Below are positions 9,129 through 17,321 of a stretch of 64,000 nt of DNA, one piece after another. Source of the DNA: Nitrososphaera sp. Lineage in GTDB: Archaea > Thermoproteota > Nitrososphaeria > Nitrososphaerales > Nitrososphaeraceae. The notes below the pieces were generated by a model. That model did no database searches. It worked only from the letters and a program-made list of their open reading frames with translations, and had not been told where the DNA came from. The stretch lies in assembly GCA_039938515.1 (NCBI GenBank), contig JBDUUL010000006.1, forward strand, positions 50,919 through 114,918. Reading direction: 5' to 3'. How positions within the stretch are numbered: the stretch's first letter is position 1; each line of letters opens with the position of its first letter. The translations under genes and the position numbers were made by a program.

Positions 9129-9362
9129 TTAAAAGTATCCATGGCGCTCTTTTGCAGCAGATTCGGGCGAGGATTCGAGCCTGTTTGTCCTTCTTATGGA
9201 CATGATTCCAACGATGATAAAGCCTATGCCAATTGCAAAGATCACAAGATCGGCAATAAGTATGCCTCTCCAGAGCTCGTTGACCATTCCCGCGTAGATA
9301 AAGAGCAGGGCCAGAATGCATAACGCGATTCCTGCAATGGTTTCGCCGTTGATTCTTTGCAT
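9129..9362 (-). CDS. Small two-TM membrane protein
   Basis: 77 residues with two predicted membrane helices, about 9-27 (IAGIALCILALLFIYAGMV) and 33-54 (ILIADLVIFAIGIGFIIVG), followed by a basic cytosolic tail (RRTNRLESSPES). A minus-strand TATA-like TTTAATATA (about 9389-9397) lies some 27-35 nt before the ATG. It sits immediately upstream of the FilR1-like regulator. No family is recognised. Confidence 0.55.
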   Translation of the reverse strand: MQRINGETIAGIALCILALLFIYAGMVNELWRGILIADLVIFAIGIGFIIVGIMSIRRTNRLESSPESAAKERHGYF

Positions 9363-9480
9363 TTGATTAAAAAACTTGCTGGGTATATTAAAACCTAAAG
9401 GTTTCTGTTGGCTTCACAGAAGCCCAGAGAACAGAAAGTTCTATCTTTAACGATGTCTGCCGGTCATGGGCCATGCACAG

Positions 9481-9559
9481 GGCGTGAAATTCATACAATT
9501 AGGGCGCACCACGCCGGTGAAGGGCATCCCTCTCGGAAGCCGAGGGTGTCTCGCCCGGC
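9481..9559. ncRNA. Candidate structured RNA element in an intergenic gap
   Basis: The 203-nt gap between two minus-strand genes holds an 80-nt GC-rich island in an otherwise AT-rich spacer. GGCGTG (9481-9486) can pair with CACGCC (9510-9515). GCCGG (9513-9517) can pair with CCGGC (9555-9559), enclosing CTCGG-AAG-CCGAG (9532-9544). The first two stems overlap and so are alternatives. No tRNA, SRP or RNase P signature is visible, and the strand cannot be decided. It could also be a 3' structure of the gene ending at 9566. Confidence 0.25.
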
Positions 9560-9565
9560 AGTTAT

Positions 9566-9838
9566 CTAAACCGCGTCGGTGCTTACTGATGTAGCGTCTT
9601 CAGGTTTATGGATAATGTTCGTAAGGACAGACTGGATACCGTCAATGCCTTTTATCTTCTTAACAACTTGCTTTAGCTTGTCCTCGTCTTCTGCTTGTAC
9701 CCTTATTACCAAATCGTACACGCCCAAAGTCCGAAACACCTGCTGGACGCCGTTAATCTTTTGCAAAGCTGCCTGAATGGAGTCGTCTTGGAAAAGGAAG
9801 CAATTCGCAAGAACAAGGCTCGAAATCATGCTATTCAT
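9566..9838 (-). CDS. Stand-alone Lrp/AsnC ligand-binding (RAM) domain
   Basis: 90 residues containing only the alpha-beta ACT-like RAM domain of Lrp/AsnC regulators: ISSLVLANCFLFQDDSIQAA, INGVQQVFRTLGVYDLVIRV and KKIKGIDGIQSVLTNIIHK. There is no DNA-binding helix-turn-helix. Single-domain versions are known to associate with full-length Lrp proteins or bind small molecules, often amino acids. Partner and ligand here are unknown. The exact start (ATG 9838, or the second ATG three codons in) is uncertain. Confidence 0.8.
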   Translation of the reverse strand: MNSMISSLVLANCFLFQDDSIQAALQKINGVQQVFRTLGVYDLVIRVQAEDEDKLKQVVKKIKGIDGIQSVLTNIIHKPEDATSVSTDAV

Positions 9839-9993
9839 TTCGCCTAACGGATACTAAAGCTTGTCTTTGCATCACTGCGCTGCAGGTAGTTCGGGCTCGA
9901 GTGCCCATCCATTGGTATTGTGGATTTCACCGCAGCCAACCTGCGTGATCCGTGGCGAAACTACTATCAAGTCATCGGTCTGTGATGATTAGT

Positions 9994-10398
9994 TCAATGC
10001 TGCCTAACAAGCGTCCCGCGACACTGCTCGCAGATTTGTTCGTCAATATTTGACTCCATGGAGTGGTGCACATCGCAGATTATCAGAGTGTAGCGCATGT
10101 AGTTACAGAGTCCAACGAACTTGGCAAGAGTGCTTGGAGTATATGCCTTATTAGTTGAAAGATCCTTCGCAATGTCGTCTACCATTCGCATAACTTCTCT
10201 CACTGATTCCAGTTTTGAAATCAGTTCGACGTCTCCCCTTGTTCCGCGCACATAGTTGCTCACTGCAGCCTGCGTAATTCCAAGAACCTTGGCGACATCC
10301 TCCTCTTTCAGAGAAAACTCTCTGATCAGTTTTTTTGCGAGAATAGCTCTCACTGCGGGAATAAGGGATTTGGCTTCGATTTCAGAAGGCAGAAGCAT
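9994..10398 (-). CDS. XRE-type HTH regulator with C-terminal metal site (COG2522-like)
   Basis: 134 residues. Residues 20-55 form a lambda-repressor-type helix-turn-helix (FSLKEEDVAKVLGITQAAVS, then NYVRGTRG). The C-terminal 30 residues carry CDVH and CEQC, a likely zinc site. This is the architecture of the archaeal COG2522 predicted regulators. The minus-strand TATA element GGTTATAAAC (10421-10430) lies 23 nt before the ATG, so the mRNA is probably leaderless. The targets are unknown. Confidence 0.72.
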   Translation of the reverse strand: MLLPSEIEAKSLIPAVRAILAKKLIREFSLKEEDVAKVLGITQAAVSNYVRGTRGDVELISKLESVREVMRMVDDIAKDLSTNKAYTPSTLAKFVGLCNYMRYTLIICDVHHSMESNIDEQICEQCRGTLVRQH

Positions 10399-10558
10399 TG
10401 CTGCTACAAATCAATTGCAAGTTTATAACCATATAAAGGTTCTTAGGCTGTACTATCTTCCCGCGTTCATTCTTGGCATTAAGTGATGCGTGCGATGAAA
10501 TAGTGACCCCGTCCGTCACCCGCCTGACCTCCATGCACGCTCACCTGCTTTCAACGGT

Positions 10559-10759
10559 TTGACGTATATTGTTGTATTATTCTCGTCCAAACTAGTCTTA
10601 ATTACGAATGCACGTGCTGTAAATCAGGTGTCAACTCACAATTCAATCGACATTCGCTTTCAGTGCAAGTCATGCTTGATGGTTTACAATTCGTTCAACG
10701 ACTTTGCAAGGCATGCAGAACTGACCGGTCACCATTCTTTTTTTGCCAAGGATGACTAG
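10559..10759 (+). CDS. Very small C2H2 zinc-finger protein
   Basis: The C-terminal half holds a textbook single C2H2 finger: F-Q-C-x2-C-x12-H-x5-H within FQCKSCLMVYNSFNDFARHA, with the expected hydrophobic residues between the ligands. The frame opens with TTG at 10559, but GTG at 10628 gives a tidier 43-residue protein starting VSTHNSIDIRF and is my preferred start. A single finger is usually too little for sequence-specific DNA binding, so a protein- or RNA-binding role is as likely. It has no operon partner. Confidence 0.6.
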   Translation: MTYIVVLFSSKLVLITNARAVNQVSTHNSIDIRFQCKSCLMVYNSFNDFARHAELTGHHSFFAKDD

Positions 10760-10920
10760 ACTGCCAATACCTGAACGCGTGACAGTATCCTAACAGCTAT
10801 TTACAGCTTGGTGGAGCTGTACCTACGGTCCTTTTCGGATAAGGCAGCGTCGAGCAATCCTGCATCTTGAACCTCGATAAGCGTGATTGGCGGTACAATT
10901 GGAATCATGCAAGTAAATTC

Positions 10921-10930
10921 TATATTTATA
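10921..10930 (+). promoter_or_regulatory. TATA box of the zinc dehydrogenase gene
   Basis: TATATTTATA ends 27 nt before the TTG start at 10958, the spacing expected for a leaderless archaeal transcript. It lies in the 198-nt gap after the small zinc-finger gene; I see no other feature in that gap. Confidence 0.55.
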
Positions 10931-10957
10931 TCAGGCAAAGTCCGCTGCCTCTGCTGA

Positions 10958-11989
10958 TTGAAAGCGATTCTTACCCGCGGTCGGAGCGAGGTGGATGTTA
11001 ACGATGTGGCACCTCCCCGGCTCGTAAACCCCGGCGACGTCGTTGTCAGGATGCGCGCCTGCGGTCTGTGCGGCTCTGACCTTGAAAAGGTATATGGCCA
11101 GTACGGAATGACCTCTGCCCGCCTGGGGCATGAGCCGGCGGGAGAGATAGTTGAGGTGGGCTCCGCTGTGAGCGACTTTGCAGTCGGCGACAGAGTATTT
11201 GTGCACCACCACGTGGCCTGCTATTCATGCCACTTTTGCAGGCACGGAGATTATACAATGTGCCCGAAATACCAGTCAAGCAACATCGACCCATGTGGTC
11301 TGGCAGAGAAGTTCCTTGTTCCCGAATGGAACGTTTCTAGGGGTGGAATGATAAGACTTCCGGCGTCGCTGGATTACGACGCCGCCTCTCTTGTAGAGCC
11401 CTTGGCATGCTGCATCCGAGCACTTGGCAAGTCTTCGTTCCAAGAAGGCGACGACGTTGCGGTTCTCGGCTGCGGACCAGCGGGCATGATGCACGTAGCG
11501 CTGGCAACCGATCTTGGGGCCGGGAACGTGTTTGCAAGTGACGTCAACGAGTTTCGGCTTGCATTTGCCGCCAAGAGCGGCGCGGTAGCGCTTAATGCCT
11601 CCAGCGCTGACATTTCGGCGCGGATAAAAGCCGACACGGACGGCCGCGGCGTTGACTTGTGCATCGTAGCAACTGGAAGCACGAAGGCAATCTTGCAAGC
11701 TTTTGAAATCACAAGAAGGGGAGGCGACATCGTGCTCTTTGGCGTTCCACCAAAGGGCTCCCAGATGGCAATCGATGCAAGCAGACTTTACTCCCTGGAG
11801 CATTCTCTGATACCAAGCTACGCAGCATCAGAAATAGAGACCAATCAAGCGATAAGGCTCTTGGAAAACAGGAGGCTGAACTTGGACTCGCTTATTACTC
11901 ACAGGTTTGACATATCCCAGGGCGCAGAGGCAGTGCGATGCGCACATGATGCCAAGGACGCAATGAAAGTCATAATCACGACAAAATAG
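10958..11989 (+). CDS. Zinc-dependent medium-chain alcohol/sorbitol-type dehydrogenase
   Basis: NAD(P)-dependent oxidation of a polyol or secondary alcohol. Catalytic zinc ligands are Cys38 in ACGLCGSD and His58-Glu59 in GHEPAGE. The structural zinc lobe has Cys88, Cys91, Cys94 and Cys102. The nucleotide fold starts at VAVLGCGPAG. The 343 residues match the polyol dehydrogenase group (threonine, sorbitol or glucose dehydrogenase relatives). The start is TTG at 10958. The class I aldolase 50 nt downstream has its own TATA box, so the two may act on related sugars but are separately promoted. Substrate unknown. Confidence 0.85.
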   Translation: MKAILTRGRSEVDVNDVAPPRLVNPGDVVVRMRACGLCGSDLEKVYGQYGMTSARLGHEPAGEIVEVGSAVSDFAVGDRVFVHHHVACYSCHFCRHGDYTMCPKYQSSNIDPCGLAEKFLVPEWNVSRGGMIRLPASLDYDAASLVEPLACCIRALGKSSFQEGDDVAVLGCGPAGMMHVALATDLGAGNVFASDVNEFRLAFAAKSGAVALNASSADISARIKADTDGRGVDLCIVATGSTKAILQAFEITRRGGDIVLFGVPPKGSQMAIDASRLYSLEHSLIPSYAASEIETNQAIRLLENRRLNLDSLITHRFDISQGAEAVRCAHDAKDAMKVIITTK

Positions 11990-12000
11990 CTGCTAGAAAC

Positions 12001-12008
12001 TATAAATA
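12001..12008 (+). promoter_or_regulatory. TATA box of the aldolase gene
   Basis: TATAAATA ends 31 nt before the ATG at 12040, immediately after the dehydrogenase stop. This is one of the clearest TATA boxes in the window. It shows that the aldolase can be transcribed independently of the dehydrogenase. Confidence 0.6.
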
Positions 12009-12039
12009 GAAACCCGCCGCCCTAGGCGCTGATACAACT

Positions 12040-12885
12040 ATGGACTGGGGTATGAAGAATCGGCTATCAAAGATACTGCGGGCGGAGGATGGCAGGTGTT
12101 TGATGCTCGCCGTAGACCACGGTTATTTCCTTGGACCGACAGAGCGGCTTGAAGTTCCTCGAAATACGATTAGTCCTCTACTGCGCTACGCGGACTCGCT
12201 TATGCTTACAAGGGGTGTTCTTCGCACCTCTGTCGATCCAGATTTTGACATTCCCATCGTTCTGCGGGTTTCGGGAGGAACGAGCATCATAGGCGAAGAC
12301 CTCTCAAAGGAGACAATTACGGTCTCCATAGAAGAGGCCATCCGCCTCAATGCCTCCTGCCTCGCTCTCTCTATTTTTGTAGGCGGCAAGTACGAGCACC
12401 AGAGCCTCGCAAACCTCGCCAGGCTCGTCGATGAGGGTGAAAAATACGGCATTCCCGTCTTGGCAGTTACCGCTGTTGGAAAGGAAATGGGCAGAGACGC
12501 TCGATATCTGGGACTTGCGTGTCGTGTGGCGGCAGAGCTGGGCGCACACGTCATAAAGACCTACTACTGCGAGGATTTTGAACAGGTGGTGGAGGGTTGC
12601 CCAGTGCCCCTTGTTATCGCGGGCGGCAAAAAACTCCCGGAAATTGACGCATTGAAACTGGCGTTTGATGCCCTCGATCACGGGGCTTCGGGCGTTGATA
12701 TGGGACGAAACATCTGGCAGTCGGACCATCCCGTGGCCATGATAAAAGCCGTCAAGGCCATTGTCCATAGAAAGGCATCAGTCAAAGAGGCCGAGCAGAT
12801 CTTCACTGAAGAGCGGAACAAGACCCCGCAAACGGGGGCACGAAAGGTGCTAAAGGCTGTCAGCCGCTCGGGCGCCTTTGACTAG
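12040..12885 (+). CDS. Class I aldolase of the DeoC/FbaB/LsrF superfamily
   Basis: A 281-residue TIM-barrel Schiff-base aldolase. The Schiff-base lysine is probably Lys173 in HVIKTYYCEDF. The N-terminal LMLAVDHGYFLGP and the phosphate-binding VIAGGKKLPE and GASGVDMGRNIWQ match archaeal FBP aldolase (FbaB), the ADH synthase of the alternative shikimate route, and LsrF (3-hydroxy-5-phosphonooxypentane-2,4-dione thiolase). LsrF-type annotation is common for thaumarchaeal members, but the residues seen do not settle the substrate. Its last 4 nt overlap the stop of the convergent SnoaL-like gene. Confidence 0.8.
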   Translation: MDWGMKNRLSKILRAEDGRCLMLAVDHGYFLGPTERLEVPRNTISPLLRYADSLMLTRGVLRTSVDPDFDIPIVLRVSGGTSIIGEDLSKETITVSIEEAIRLNASCLALSIFVGGKYEHQSLANLARLVDEGEKYGIPVLAVTAVGKEMGRDARYLGLACRVAAELGAHVIKTYYCEDFEQVVEGCPVPLVIAGGKKLPEIDALKLAFDALDHGASGVDMGRNIWQSDHPVAMIKAVKAIVHRKASVKEAEQIFTEERNKTPQTGARKVLKAVSRSGAFD

Positions 12886-13289
12886 CCAAACCTCGACATG
12901 TGCTGGTGGAGCATCTTCCAGCCGTCCTGGTTTTTCTCAAGCACAACCGTGACCCTGAGGCGAGACTTTACGGCGGCTCCCCGAAAGCTGTAATCGTCAA
13001 CTACCATTCCGCTTGTATCCAAGACAAACGTTGCGAGCGCACGCTCCCCCGCAACGTCGATTTCAAGGTCGCTTATCTTGAAATCAAAGTCAGAAACGCT
13101 TGCAAAGTACAGCTGCTCAAGCATTAGCGCTCGCTCTCTGGACCGCTTTTCATAAGGCACAGAGTCGCCGAATTTTTGAAATCTTGGAGAAAGGTACCTT
13201 TCTATAATTTCGAGTTCCTTAGTCTTGGCCAACTCGAAATACTGCGTCAAAAGAGCTTCTATATCGATTCGTTCCTTTTCAAGAAGCAT
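12882..13289 (-). CDS. NTF2/SnoaL-like cone-fold protein
   Basis: 135 residues with a typical SnoaL/DUF4440 outline: a helical start (DIEALLTQYFELAKTKELEI), a central strand pair (GERALATFVLDTSGMVVDDY) and the closing LRVTVVLEKNQDGWKMLHQH. Such proteins bind small hydrophobic ligands or act as isomerase-like enzymes; nothing visible indicates which. It overlaps the convergent aldolase by 4 nt. Confidence 0.65.
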   Translation of the reverse strand: MLLEKERIDIEALLTQYFELAKTKELEIIERYLSPRFQKFGDSVPYEKRSRERALMLEQLYFASVSDFDFKISDLEIDVAGERALATFVLDTSGMVVDDYSFRGAAVKSRLRVTVVLEKNQDGWKMLHQHMSRFG

Positions 13290-13383
13290 CTGGTCACGAC
13301 CGAATGAAAACGCCTTTCATGCTAATTTAATCCATCTTGACCTTTTGGATTGAGCTGAGCGGGATTGGTTGATTGCGCATTGT

Positions 13384-13403
13384 CAGAAGCTTTATAACTT
13401 CTG
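13384..13403 (+). promoter_or_regulatory. Promoter of the ilvBN-leuAB operon: TATA box inside an inverted repeat
   Basis: The TATA element TTTATAA (13391-13397) is flanked by a perfect 6-bp inverted repeat, CAGAAG (13384-13389) and CTTCTG (13398-13403). A protein bound there would cover the TATA box, so it is a candidate operator for repression of branched-chain amino-acid synthesis. Predicted transcription would start near 13418-13422, about 100 nt before the first ilvB start. Confidence 0.45.
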
Positions 13404-13422
13404 CAAAAGAATCACATGAAAG

Positions 13423-13488
13423 ATGCCTGCTAAGGCCGAGCTTGGGAAGAGAATTGTTGGTTTTCTGGTTCTGCTTGACCTTTCCTAA
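13423..13488 (+). CDS. Candidate 21-residue leader peptide upstream of ilvB
   Basis: An ATG 26 nt after the TATA box opens a 21-codon frame ending in TAA. The peptide begins MPAKAELGKRIVGF and ends LVLLDLS. Eight of 21 residues are Leu, Val or Ile, clustered at the end. A similar layout in bacteria marks ribosome-mediated attenuation of ilv/leu operons. That mechanism is not established in archaea, and short hydrophobic frames also arise by chance. An overlapping ATG at 13416 stops after five codons. Confidence 0.3.
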   Translation: MPAKAELGKRIVGFLVLLDLS

Positions 13489-13521
13489 GCCAAGTGCCGC
13501 ACGCTTGCAGGTATTTGGAAA

Positions 13522-15234
13522 TTGTCTGGAGTAGAGAAAATAAAGTTGGTTCAAATGTCAGGTGCAAAAGCCTTGATTTCGGCGCTGGAAAAGGAAGGGG
13601 TAGAGGTTATCTTTGGCCTTCCCGGAGGCGCAAATCTTCCAATTTACGACGCCCTCGTGGGTGCGAACGTCAGGCACATACTGGTAAGACACGAGCAGTC
13701 AGCTTCGCACATGGCTGATGGATACGCCCGCATAAAAAGAAAGGCCGGGGTCTGCTTCGCAACCTCGGGTCCGGGCGCGACCAATCTTGTCACAGGCATA
13801 GCCACGGCATACGCGGACTCCTCTCCAGTCGTAGCGGTGACAGGCCAGGTGCCCCTGAATATGATAGGGAAGGACGCGTTCCAGGAGACTGACATTATCG
13901 GGGTAGCTAATCCCTGCACGAAATACGCCTTCCAGCCTCGCTCGCCTGCCGAAATTCCCGAAACCGTGAAAAAGGCATTTTACATTGCAGAAAGTGGAAG
14001 GCCCGGCCCCGTCCTCGTCGATATCCCAAAGGATGTCCAAACGGCAGAAGCAGAGATGAAATTTCCCGACCTGATAAAAGTGAGGGGCTACAACCCGAGC
14101 ACAGAAGCCGACCTGTCCGAAGTCGGCAGGGCTGTTGAGCTTATCCTGAAGGCCGAGAAGCCGATAATTATGGCTGGCGGAGGCGTAATCCTTTCCGGTG
14201 CGTTCGCTGAATTGCAGGCGCTAGCGGAACTGTTGATGGTGCCGGTGGTGACCACCTTCAAAGGCAAGGGCGCATTCCCTGAAAATCATCCGCTCGCCAT
14301 GGGTCCCATCGGAATGCATGGACATGCCGAAGCAAACAAGATTATTATCGAGGCTGACTGCATTTTGGCGATAGGCGCGCGTTTCTCGGACAGGTCGGTC
14401 GGCCGGTTCGACGAATTTGGAAAGGGCATGAGCATCATTCACATGGACATCGACCCCGCAGAAATCGGCAAGAACAAGTCAGTCGACGTAGCAATAGTGG
14501 GCGATGTTAAATCGTCGCTCAAGACGCTCGTGAAACTGCTTTCAAAGAAGATCCCAAAGAGGGCTTCGGAGAGTCCGTGGTTGCGCAGACGAAAGGAGCT
14601 GATACAGTACTTTTCAGAAACCATTAAGGACTACCCTCGTGACATTACTGCCAAGAAATCTTTGAAAAAGTTACGCGAACTTCTTCCCGCGAAGGGGATA
14701 GTGACAACGGAAGTTGGCCAGTGCCAGATGTGGGCGTCGCTACACTTTGACGTTATTGCCCCTGGAACTTTTTTCAGTTCAACTGGTTTGGGCACAATGG
14801 GATTTGGTTTTCCCGCGTCAATCGGAGCAAAAGCCGCGGCGCCAAACGTTCCAGTGGTAGACATTGCGGGCGACGGCTCCTTTAACATGACTGAAAACTC
14901 GCTTGCTGTTTCGGTGCTAGACAAGCTGCCGGTAATTGTCTTTTTGATGAACAACTACATGCTGGGGATGGTCGCCCAGTGGCAGAGGACTTTCTATGGG
15001 AGGAGGTACAGCGGAGTCCATCAGCACAACTGCCCTGATTATGTAAAGATTGCTGAAGCATACGGTGCCCAAGGGATAAGGGCCCAGTCAATGACTGAAC
15101 TTGAGAAAGCGATAAAGTCCGCACTCAAGAGTGATGTGGCCACGGTAATTGATATTCCAATTGACCCTGACGAAGATGTCTATCCTTTCGTAGCGCCCGG
15201 CACCGGACTTAAGGACATGATTGTGGGAGGCTAG
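13522..15234 (+). CDS. ilvB: Acetolactate synthase large (catalytic) subunit
   Basis: Thiamine-diphosphate enzyme condensing pyruvate with pyruvate or 2-ketobutyrate, the first common step to valine, leucine and isoleucine. The N-terminal half carries VRHEQSASHMADGYAR with the catalytic Glu. The C-terminal half carries the ThDP/Mg motif AGDGSFNMTENSLAVSV ending in FLMNN. The length (570, or 559 from ATG) is normal. TTG 13522 and ATG 13555 are both possible starts; homologous character begins at AKALISALEKEGVEVIFGLP, favouring ATG 13555. It is the first gene of ilvB-ilvN-leuA-leuB. Confidence 0.95.
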   Translation: MSGVEKIKLVQMSGAKALISALEKEGVEVIFGLPGGANLPIYDALVGANVRHILVRHEQSASHMADGYARIKRKAGVCFATSGPGATNLVTGIATAYADSSPVVAVTGQVPLNMIGKDAFQETDIIGVANPCTKYAFQPRSPAEIPETVKKAFYIAESGRPGPVLVDIPKDVQTAEAEMKFPDLIKVRGYNPSTEADLSEVGRAVELILKAEKPIIMAGGGVILSGAFAELQALAELLMVPVVTTFKGKGAFPENHPLAMGPIGMHGHAEANKIIIEADCILAIGARFSDRSVGRFDEFGKGMSIIHMDIDPAEIGKNKSVDVAIVGDVKSSLKTLVKLLSKKIPKRASESPWLRRRKELIQYFSETIKDYPRDITAKKSLKKLRELLPAKGIVTTEVGQCQMWASLHFDVIAPGTFFSSTGLGTMGFGFPASIGAKAAAPNVPVVDIAGDGSFNMTENSLAVSVLDKLPVIVFLMNNYMLGMVAQWQRTFYGRRYSGVHQHNCPDYVKIAEAYGAQGIRAQSMTELEKAIKSALKSDVATVIDIPIDPDEDVYPFVAPGTGLKDMIVGG

Positions 15235-15246
15235 CTCGACAAGACA

Positions 15247-15783
15247 ATGGCCACCACCACGACTCCGCAGACAGGCACTGCAGGCCAGCCCAAGGGAAAC
15301 TGGTACATAGTGTCCGCACTTGTGGAAAACAAACCCGGGGTGTTGTTTCGGGTTACCAATCTGTTTCGGGCGAGGAACTTTAACATTGAGAGCATTACAG
15401 TCGGCTCGACCGAGCAGCAGGACCTGTCACGCATGACTATAACAACCAACAGCGACGAAAAAACTGTGGAACAATTGATAAAGCAACTGCGCAAGCTGAT
15501 TGATGTTGTTGAAGTAAAGATGCTGGACATCGACAACACCGTATACCGCGAGCTTGCGCTCATCAAGATGAAAGCAGTAGAGCCTAGCACTCGAAGCGAG
15601 ATAATTAACTATGCCACCATATTTCGAGGAAACATACTCGACATCGGCAAGGAGAACATCACCGTCGAGATAACCGGCAGCCCGGACAAGATTGACGCTT
15701 TCAAGAACCTTGTCGAACATTATGGCATCTCGCAGCTTGCCCGAACCGGAGTCCTTGCCCTTCAGAGGGGTCTTGACAATTGA
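15247..15783 (+). CDS. ilvN: Acetolactate synthase small (regulatory) subunit
   Basis: ACT-domain regulatory partner of IlvB that mediates feedback inhibition by valine. The ACT domain runs from WYIVSALVENKPGVLFRVTN to about residue 90, with NIESITVGSTEQQDLSRMTI. The C-terminal domain ends FKNLVEHYGISQLARTG. It has a Thr/Gly-rich leader of about 17 residues. It lies 12 nt after ilvB, and its stop is overlapped by the TTG of leuA in the TTGA arrangement. Confidence 0.95.
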   Translation: MATTTTPQTGTAGQPKGNWYIVSALVENKPGVLFRVTNLFRARNFNIESITVGSTEQQDLSRMTITTNSDEKTVEQLIKQLRKLIDVVEVKMLDIDNTVYRELALIKMKAVEPSTRSEIINYATIFRGNILDIGKENITVEITGSPDKIDAFKNLVEHYGISQLARTGVLALQRGLDN

Positions 15784-17309
15784 CTGAAGCAAGTACTTTG
15801 CCGGCGCGCCGGATACGGATATTCGATACAACGCTTCGCGACGGCGAGCAGACGCCCGGCGTTTCGATTACCCCTGAAAAGAAGATACAGATTGCCTCGA
15901 GATTGGACGAACTCGGGGTCGATGCAATCGAGGCTGGCTTCCCGGTTGTTTCGCACGGAGAGGTTGAGGCGATCAGGACGATAGCCAAAAACAGGCTAAA
16001 TGCGGACATTTGCGCGCTTGCCCGGACGATTGACACGGACATTGATGCGGTCCTTGCATGCGACCTTGGCTATGTTCACACCTTCATAGCGACTTCCGAC
16101 ATCCACATGCAGTACAAGCTCAAGATGTCCCGCGAGCAGGTGCTAAGCAAGGCGATAACTGCAGTCGAATACGCAAAGGGCCACGGCCTCGCAGTCGAAT
16201 TCTCCGCAGAGGACTCGACGCGCTCGGACAGGGCATTTCTGTTGGAAGTGATAAAGGGAGTCACGGAGGCAGGGGCCGACAGGATAGACCTTCCTGACAC
16301 TGTTGGTTATGCAACACCTGAGTACATCTCTAATCTTGTTACGGATGTCAAGAGCGCGACAAGCCTGCCAATAAGTATGCACTGCCACGACGACTTCGGA
16401 CTGGCGGTTGCAAACTCGCTTGCGGGAATCAAAGCGGGGGCGGAATGCGCACACGTCACCATAAACGGCCTTGGCGAGCGGGCAGGTAATGCATCGCTCG
16501 AAGAGCTCGTTATGGCGCTCCAATGCCTCTACACAAGCTACAGGCACGGGATCAAAACGCAGATGCTGTTTGAGACGTCGAAATTCGTTTCGAACAATAT
16601 GGGGATAATTGTTCAGCCAAACAAGGCAATAATCGGGGAAAACGCGTTTGGCCATGAGTCGGGAATTCACACCCACGGCATCATCAACAATCCCTTGACC
16701 TATGAACCGATTAGCCCCGAGCTTGTAGGCAGGAAAAGATGGCTGCAGGCCGGCAAGCACGCGGGCGCCCACGGCATCAGGGCTATGCTGGAGGAGTTCG
16801 GGATCCAGCCATCGGACGAGCAGCTGCACAAGATTGTAGAACAACAAAAGAACATCGCCGACAAAGGCAAGGCCATATCCACCGCGGACCTGCTTTCAAT
16901 AGCCGGCGAAATAATGAACAGCGGTGAATTTGAGGAGAGGTTCAAGCTCTATGACTTTCAGATTGTTACAGGAATGAACATGATCCCTACCGCGGTAGTC
17001 CGGCTCAATGCCGAAGGAAAGGACTTGATAGCAGCCGAAACCGGAGTCGGGCCCGTGGACGCAGCTCTCAAGGCAATCCAAAAGATCTCCGGAGAAGTGG
17101 CCAACATAAAGATCCGGGAGTTTCGGCTTGAGTCAATCACCGGAGGCTCTGACGCCCTCGCCGAGGTATCAATTAAAGTCGAAGACAAGAACGGAAATGT
17201 TGTATCCGCTCGCAAGTCCGGCGAGGACGTGGTTGTCGCCTCCGTGCAGGCTGTGATGGACGCCATTAATAAGGTCCTGCTGAAAAGGTTGCTCCACTCG
17301 AAAAACTGA
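15780..17309 (+). CDS. leuA: 2-isopropylmalate synthase family protein
   Basis: Condenses acetyl-CoA with 2-ketoisovalerate, the committed step to leucine. The 509 residues comprise a DRE-TIM barrel (metal-binding DTTLRDGEQTPGV near residue 15, HCHDDFGLAVAN, the second signature NGLGERAGNASLEELVMAL) and a C-terminal allosteric domain of about 120 residues. Citramalate synthase has the same architecture; the neighbouring ilvBN and leuB support the leucine assignment. The TTG start overlaps the ilvN stop by 4 nt. leuC, leuD and ilvC are not in this stretch. Confidence 0.9.
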   Translation: MTEASTLPARRIRIFDTTLRDGEQTPGVSITPEKKIQIASRLDELGVDAIEAGFPVVSHGEVEAIRTIAKNRLNADICALARTIDTDIDAVLACDLGYVHTFIATSDIHMQYKLKMSREQVLSKAITAVEYAKGHGLAVEFSAEDSTRSDRAFLLEVIKGVTEAGADRIDLPDTVGYATPEYISNLVTDVKSATSLPISMHCHDDFGLAVANSLAGIKAGAECAHVTINGLGERAGNASLEELVMALQCLYTSYRHGIKTQMLFETSKFVSNNMGIIVQPNKAIIGENAFGHESGIHTHGIINNPLTYEPISPELVGRKRWLQAGKHAGAHGIRAMLEEFGIQPSDEQLHKIVEQQKNIADKGKAISTADLLSIAGEIMNSGEFEERFKLYDFQIVTGMNMIPTAVVRLNAEGKDLIAAETGVGPVDAALKAIQKISGEVANIKIREFRLESITGGSDALAEVSIKVEDKNGNVVSARKSGEDVVVASVQAVMDAINKVLLKRLLHSKN

Positions 17310-17321
17310 GTACAGGAAACC

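Noticed and set aside
10460..10558. Small RNA driven by a plus-strand TATA-like ATATAAAGG at 10431
   Set aside because: Only a weak GTGAC/GTCAC stem and no conserved boxes are seen; the TATA-like string overlaps the divergent promoter of the HTH gene.
13327..13554. 75-codon minus-strand frame over the ilv promoter
   Set aside because: It runs antisense through the promoter, leader and first codons of ilvB, with no promoter or homologous character.
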